Below are positions 62,955-64,000 of a DNA stretch of 64,000 nucleotides, piece after piece. The DNA comes from JAFGAV01 sp041479055 (GTDB lineage Bacteria > Acidobacteriota > Aminicenantia > Aminicenantales > JAFGAV01). The stretch's first letter is position 1; every line of letters begins with the position of its first letter. The notes below the pieces were generated by a model that was not told where the DNA came from, searched no databases, and saw only the letters and a list, made by a program, of their open reading frames with translations. A program made the position numbers and the translations under genes. Location of the stretch: positions 930,001 through 994,000 of the forward strand of contig OY969762.1 of NCBI GenBank assembly GCA_963702835.1. Direction: 5' to 3'.

Positions 62955-64000
62955 CTAGCGTTTGGCGATTTCCAGGGCTTTTTCTAAAAACTCATCCCGG
63001 CCGGACTTGACCCCGCTGAGGGTGCGCGCCACCGGCACATTTGGAATAATGCCCACGCCGTGATGCTGCGAACCGTCTATTTTCACCACGCGCATGCCGG
63101 TCCAGGAAACAAAATAGCCGCCGGGTAAGGCAAAGGTATTGATATTGCCGTTGGTCCCGGCTGTGGGCTGCCCCACGATGGTGGCCAGCTTGTACCCTTC
63201 TATGTATCCCAGGTACGATTCGGCGTAGCTGATCGCCCTGGCATCGGTGATAAAAACCATCTTGGCTGACAATGTGGGTTTTGACGGTTCCAGTGACCAT
63301 CCCATCTTATCAAAGGCGACTTGTTCAAAGTCGGGGTAAATTATTTGGGGAATCCACATCCATTTGGCCGTGTCTTTCGTCTTCAACAAGTGTGTGATCA
63401 AATAGTGGTTGCCGTTAGGATATCCGCGTAAATCGCAGATGATGGACTTAGCTTTTTGCAGTTCCGGCATGAGTTGGTCGATTTCCTCCCAAGAAGCCTG
63501 GGTCAGGTTCAAATAATAGATACCTTCTTCCAGTTTTTTGGATTTTATCGTGTCTTTGAGAAGCAGCGTGTAATAGTCTTGGACACTCAGTGAAGCACTC
63601 ACGGTTTTATGATAGATGAGGCCATCCCGTTTTATCTCGAGCTGGAATTTTTTATTTTTTTCTCCACCCAGGAGCGCAGCCAGGGCGCGGCAGCGCCTCC
63701 AACCCTGGGTGGCTGCCGAGATGTACTGTTCTTCCCCTTTCAGCGCGTCTTTAGCGGCAATGCCATTTATTCTCTCCACCACGTCGCCCCTATGGATAGG
63801 AGCAAGGGTTTTATCGAGTATATTCGTGATCACTAGTCGGTTCTCAATCCAATCCCAATCGAGAGGAAGGAGATAGTCCTCGAAGGTGTTTCCTTGGACA
63901 TTAACTCTCACGTGACCATCCTTGAGTTTGGCCGTGAATTTTCTAAGGGTTTTCAGGAAATCCATTTGGTTCTTATCTGAATAGGCATCGGTGAGTGCTT
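62955..64000 (-). CDS. S41-family (C-terminal processing-like) peptidase, N-terminus outside window
   Basis: The frame runs open through the right edge of the window. Visible: the end of a helical cap domain with K-L-K-D-G-H-V-R-V, a PDZ-like region (I-H-R-G-D-V-V-E-R-I-N-G), and the S41 catalytic core with I-S-Y-A-E-S carrying the nucleophile Ser. The organisation is that of tail-specific/tricorn-like S41 proteases. Likely periplasmic. Confidence 0.87.
   Translation of the reverse strand, partial: ALTDAYSDKNQMDFLKTLRKFTAKLKDGHVRVNVQGNTFEDYLLPLDWDWIENRLVITNILDKTLAPIHRGDVVERINGIAAKDALKGEEQYISAATQGWRRCRALAALLGGEKNKKFQLEIKRDGLIYHKTVSASLSVQDYYTLLLKDTIKSKKLEEGIYYLNLTQASWEEIDQLMPELQKAKSIICDLRGYPNGNHYLITHLLKTKDTAKWMWIPQIIYPDFEQVAFDKMGWSLEPSKPTLSAKMVFITDARAISYAESYLGYIEGYKLATIVGQPTAGTNGNINTFALPGGYFVSWTGMRVVKIDGSQHHGVGIIPNVPVARTLSGVKSGRDEFLEKALEIAKR

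Overview
The window is a dense, GC-rich (GGCCGG-rich) bacterial chromosome segment. Signal peptides, lipobox lipoproteins, Tat leaders, two outer-membrane-type beta-barrels and an RlpA/SPOR protein point to a diderm (Gram-negative) organism. The [2Fe-2S] corrinoid activator, the corrinoid methyltransferase module, the split purine enzymes and the large sortilin-like propellers fit an anaerobe. My best guess is the Acidobacteriota/Aminicenantota neighbourhood; this is inference from gene content, since no rRNA or ribosomal protein gene is present.

Layout: 0-4 kb, lon (5' end outside) and rho; 4-10 kb, small membrane proteins, a PurF-like protein without its glutaminase cysteine, parA-parB, a nitroreductase-like protein and a PEBP-like protein; 10-18 kb, a leftward run of serine hydrolase, zinc-ribbon-MGMT, DUF1015, an 11-Asp-box propeller and an aldo/keto reductase; 18.2-19.4 kb, a Pho-box-like promoter and a decayed lipoprotein locus; 19.5-24.1 kb, a four-gene corrinoid methyl-transfer operon (activator, corrinoid protein, MttB-type methyltransferase, MetH-activation-like protein); 24-31 kb, a second propeller, a Tat metallophosphoesterase and a membrane protein with a discoidin tail; 31-38.8 kb, RNA/nucleotide enzymes, a stand-alone LigD phosphoesterase domain, and AICAR transformylase next to a PurO-like IMP cyclohydrolase; 39-51.6 kb, LOG protein, RlpA, glycosylasparaginase, MFS transporter, three tandem amidohydrolases (one frameshifted), an HprK-like P-loop protein, ComA and a GH63-type glycosidase.

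51.7-54.8 kb is a nested mobile-element island. A 152-bp MITE (two intact copies lie at 38.9 and 58.4 kb, each with 9-bp target duplications) has been interrupted by ISL3-family sequences (one full IS and two mini-elements with the same ends) and by an IS110/IS1111-type element. The noncoding tail of that IS110 element folds like a bridge RNA, and its two apparent target guides match both sides of the actual insertion point, inside the MITE terminal repeat. I consider this the most interesting system here.

54.8-64 kb holds a kynureninase-like enzyme, small membrane proteins, an M20 peptidase, a class V aminotransferase with a phosphoglycerate dehydrogenase, a NifS-type cysteine desulfurase followed by a homocysteine methyltransferase domain protein, and the C-terminal part of an S41 protease that leaves the window. 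The stand-alone Hcy-methyltransferase together with the separate B12-binding and activation-type proteins suggests that methionine synthase functions are distributed over several polypeptides.
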